A stretch of 12,110 nt of DNA from Lentisphaerota bacterium. GTDB lineage: Bacteria > Verrucomicrobiota > Kiritimatiellia > RFP12 > UBA1067. The stretch spans positions 1 to 12,110 of the forward strand of contig JALHET010000047.1 of assembly GCA_022839525.1 (NCBI GenBank), written 5' to 3'. A program made the position numbers and the translations under genes. Positions 11,224 to 12,110 of the stretch are shown piece after piece. The notes beneath the pieces were generated by a model that was not told the DNA's origin, did not search any database, and worked only from the letters and a program-made list of their open reading frames with translations. Positions within the stretch are counted from its first letter, which is position 1. Each line of letters opens with the position of its first letter.

Positions 11224-11999
11224 TGAAAGCCAAAAAAACAGTTAGTCCTTCCATCCTCTTCGTGTCCACGTTGTTACTGGTCAATCAGTGTCACGGGCAG
11301 AGCAATGTCGTTTACTACGGAGCACACTCAAACGCGATCAGCCTCGCGTTTGCGGACACCAATCTTTCCGAATCAGCAAAAGAGGCCATCGCGGCTGATT
11401 TGCGGGTGTGTTACTTGAGCGAGTGGGGAAAGGCATCGGAATTGGATTTGGGCCTTTATGAGCCCGGAGTGATTGGATATTTATATAATCCGGACAAAAG
11501 TCCGCATTACCCAGAAGACATCAGGTTTCCTAGAACCCTTGTTACGAACAGCGTATCAGGCTTAGCTCTGCATATCCCCAAAAACCTCAGCGACACCTAC
11601 ACCAACGCCTTCGCGTTCGCCGCCGCAAATTCAAACATTGTGGTTGCGGCCTATGAATTCGTGGCGTTCATTTCATCCAGTAATTTTGTTTCCCTCTCGT
11701 CGAACGCTTTGCCGAACTACATCCTGCTTAAAAACAAGTATTCCGAAACCATCACCGAGTCAAACGAGATCGTTCGCCTTGCATCGCAAATCATTCCGGG
11801 GTTATGCTACCAGACCTTTTACACTCCGAGTGTTCTGGGTTTCTATTATAGCCCAGAGGGACCTTCGGCCTCCAATCTGTGGTTGAATATTCCAAGTTCG
11901 ACGCATCCGGCTACCAACACCACGGAATGGGCAGGTTATCCCGTTCTCTGGCACAATGGCAAATGGGTGTTTTGTTCTTGGAATGAATGGGTACCGTGA
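11223..11999 (+). CDS. Secreted protein of unknown function, coupled to the calcium-repeat protein
   Basis: The 258-residue product is not recognised. Its first ~25 residues form a signal peptide: a basic start (MKAKKTVSPS), a hydrophobic core (ILFVSTLLLV) and a likely cut after CHG. Cys23 does not sit in a good lipobox, so soluble export is favoured over a lipoprotein. The mature part is rich in Ser, Asn, Tyr and Phe, without further membrane segments, and ends in WNEWVP. Two stretches look alike (GVIGYLYNPDKSP about residue 80 and SVLGFYYSPEGPS about residue 200), suggesting an internal duplication. The ATG overlaps the upstream stop (TAATG) and has AGGA eight bases ahead, so the start is firm. 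Codon use and GC (26/60 at 11461-11520) are much more AT-rich than the genes at 8128-10860, consistent with transfer. Its position between two copies of the C-terminal module makes a partner role (such as chaperone, inhibitor or immunity protein) possible, but this is inference from context only. Confidence 0.75.
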   Translation: MKAKKTVSPSILFVSTLLLVNQCHGQSNVVYYGAHSNAISLAFADTNLSESAKEAIAADLRVCYLSEWGKASELDLGLYEPGVIGYLYNPDKSPHYPEDIRFPRTLVTNSVSGLALHIPKNLSDTYTNAFAFAAANSNIVVAAYEFVAFISSSNFVSLSSNALPNYILLKNKYSETITESNEIVRLASQIIPGLCYQTFYTPSVLGFYYSPEGPSASNLWLNIPSSTHPATNTTEWAGYPVLWHNGKWVFCSWNEWVP

Positions 12000-12110
12000 G
12001 AACGAAAGACGCCTTCCTTCATCATGACGCGAAGTACGAGATGCGTTCAAAACCGACGTCCGGCGGGCATGGGCACCAAGCGATGTACAACATAGGAGGA
12101 CAACTCATTA
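11996..12110 (+). CDS. Headless second copy of the C-terminal module (3' end outside window)
   Basis: From 12014 the sequence encodes FLHHDAKYEMRS...GGHGHQAMY...GGQLI, matching the start of the module at 10870 with 22 of 32 residues identical. No signal peptide, calcium repeats or cysteine-rich region precede it: the match begins 14 bases after the upstream stop. An in-frame GTG at 11996-11998 overlaps that stop (GTGA) and could give VRTKDAFLHHD..., with only a poor ribosome-binding site ahead. It may be a short translated protein, a silent donor cassette, or the surviving tail of a lost paralogue. The frame is open to the window edge. Confidence 0.55.
   Translation, partial: MRTKDAFLHHDAKYEMRSKPTSGGHGHQAMYNIGGQLI

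Noticed and set aside
11223..11300. Lipoprotein signal in the 258-aa protein (Cys23)
   Set aside because: The residues before Cys23 (LVNQ) do not fit a lipobox; an ordinary signal peptide cut after CHG fits better.

Overview
The window most resembles a GC-rich, anaerobe-type Verrucomicrobiota genome, and my best guess is the Kiritimatiellota. This rests on style, not a marker gene: LamG-type and glycine-rich secreted proteins, thrombospondin-3 calcium repeats, a large secreted glycoside hydrolase, an intergenic GAACACCGAACACCGA-type repeat, and very high GC in several genes. All supported genes are on the + strand. I saw no tRNA, rRNA, CRISPR array or transposase.

Layout. Positions 1-758 hold the 3' end of a secreted LamG/glycine-rich surface protein. 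Positions 866-3196 encode ribonuclease R, and a perfect 9-bp inverted repeat ends one base before its start codon. Positions 3197-3836 carry no intact gene. They hold a short repeat of a kind often left between genes in these phyla, then a frameshifted remnant (about 3374-3752). Positions 3840-7871 encode a secreted LacZ-type GH2 beta-galactosidase with two NPCBM-like domains in front. Positions 7872-8127 are intergenic and include a plausible promoter.

From 8128 to the window end lies a compact + strand cluster. It contains a membrane-anchored LamG-like protein (8128-9108), a secreted calcium-repeat, cysteine-rich protein (9119-11223, broken by a one-base frameshift near 10600), a secreted unknown protein of 258 aa (11223-11999), and the start of a headless second copy of the calcium-repeat protein's C-terminal module (11996 onward, cut by the window end). 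The genes are 10 bp apart or overlap by 1 to 3 bases, so they are probably cotranscribed and partly translationally coupled.

The most interesting signal is in this cluster. GC falls from about 72% to about 42% at 10860, inside a single gene. The protein module shared with the headless downstream copy begins within 10 bases of that point. The two module starts are 22/32 identical in protein but mostly use different synonymous codons. The order is GC-rich secreted head, AT-richer C-terminal module, coupled secreted small protein, second module without a head. It resembles the modular layout of polymorphic secreted effectors with cassette-like tails. The function (toxin/immunity, adhesin, enzyme) cannot be told from this sequence.
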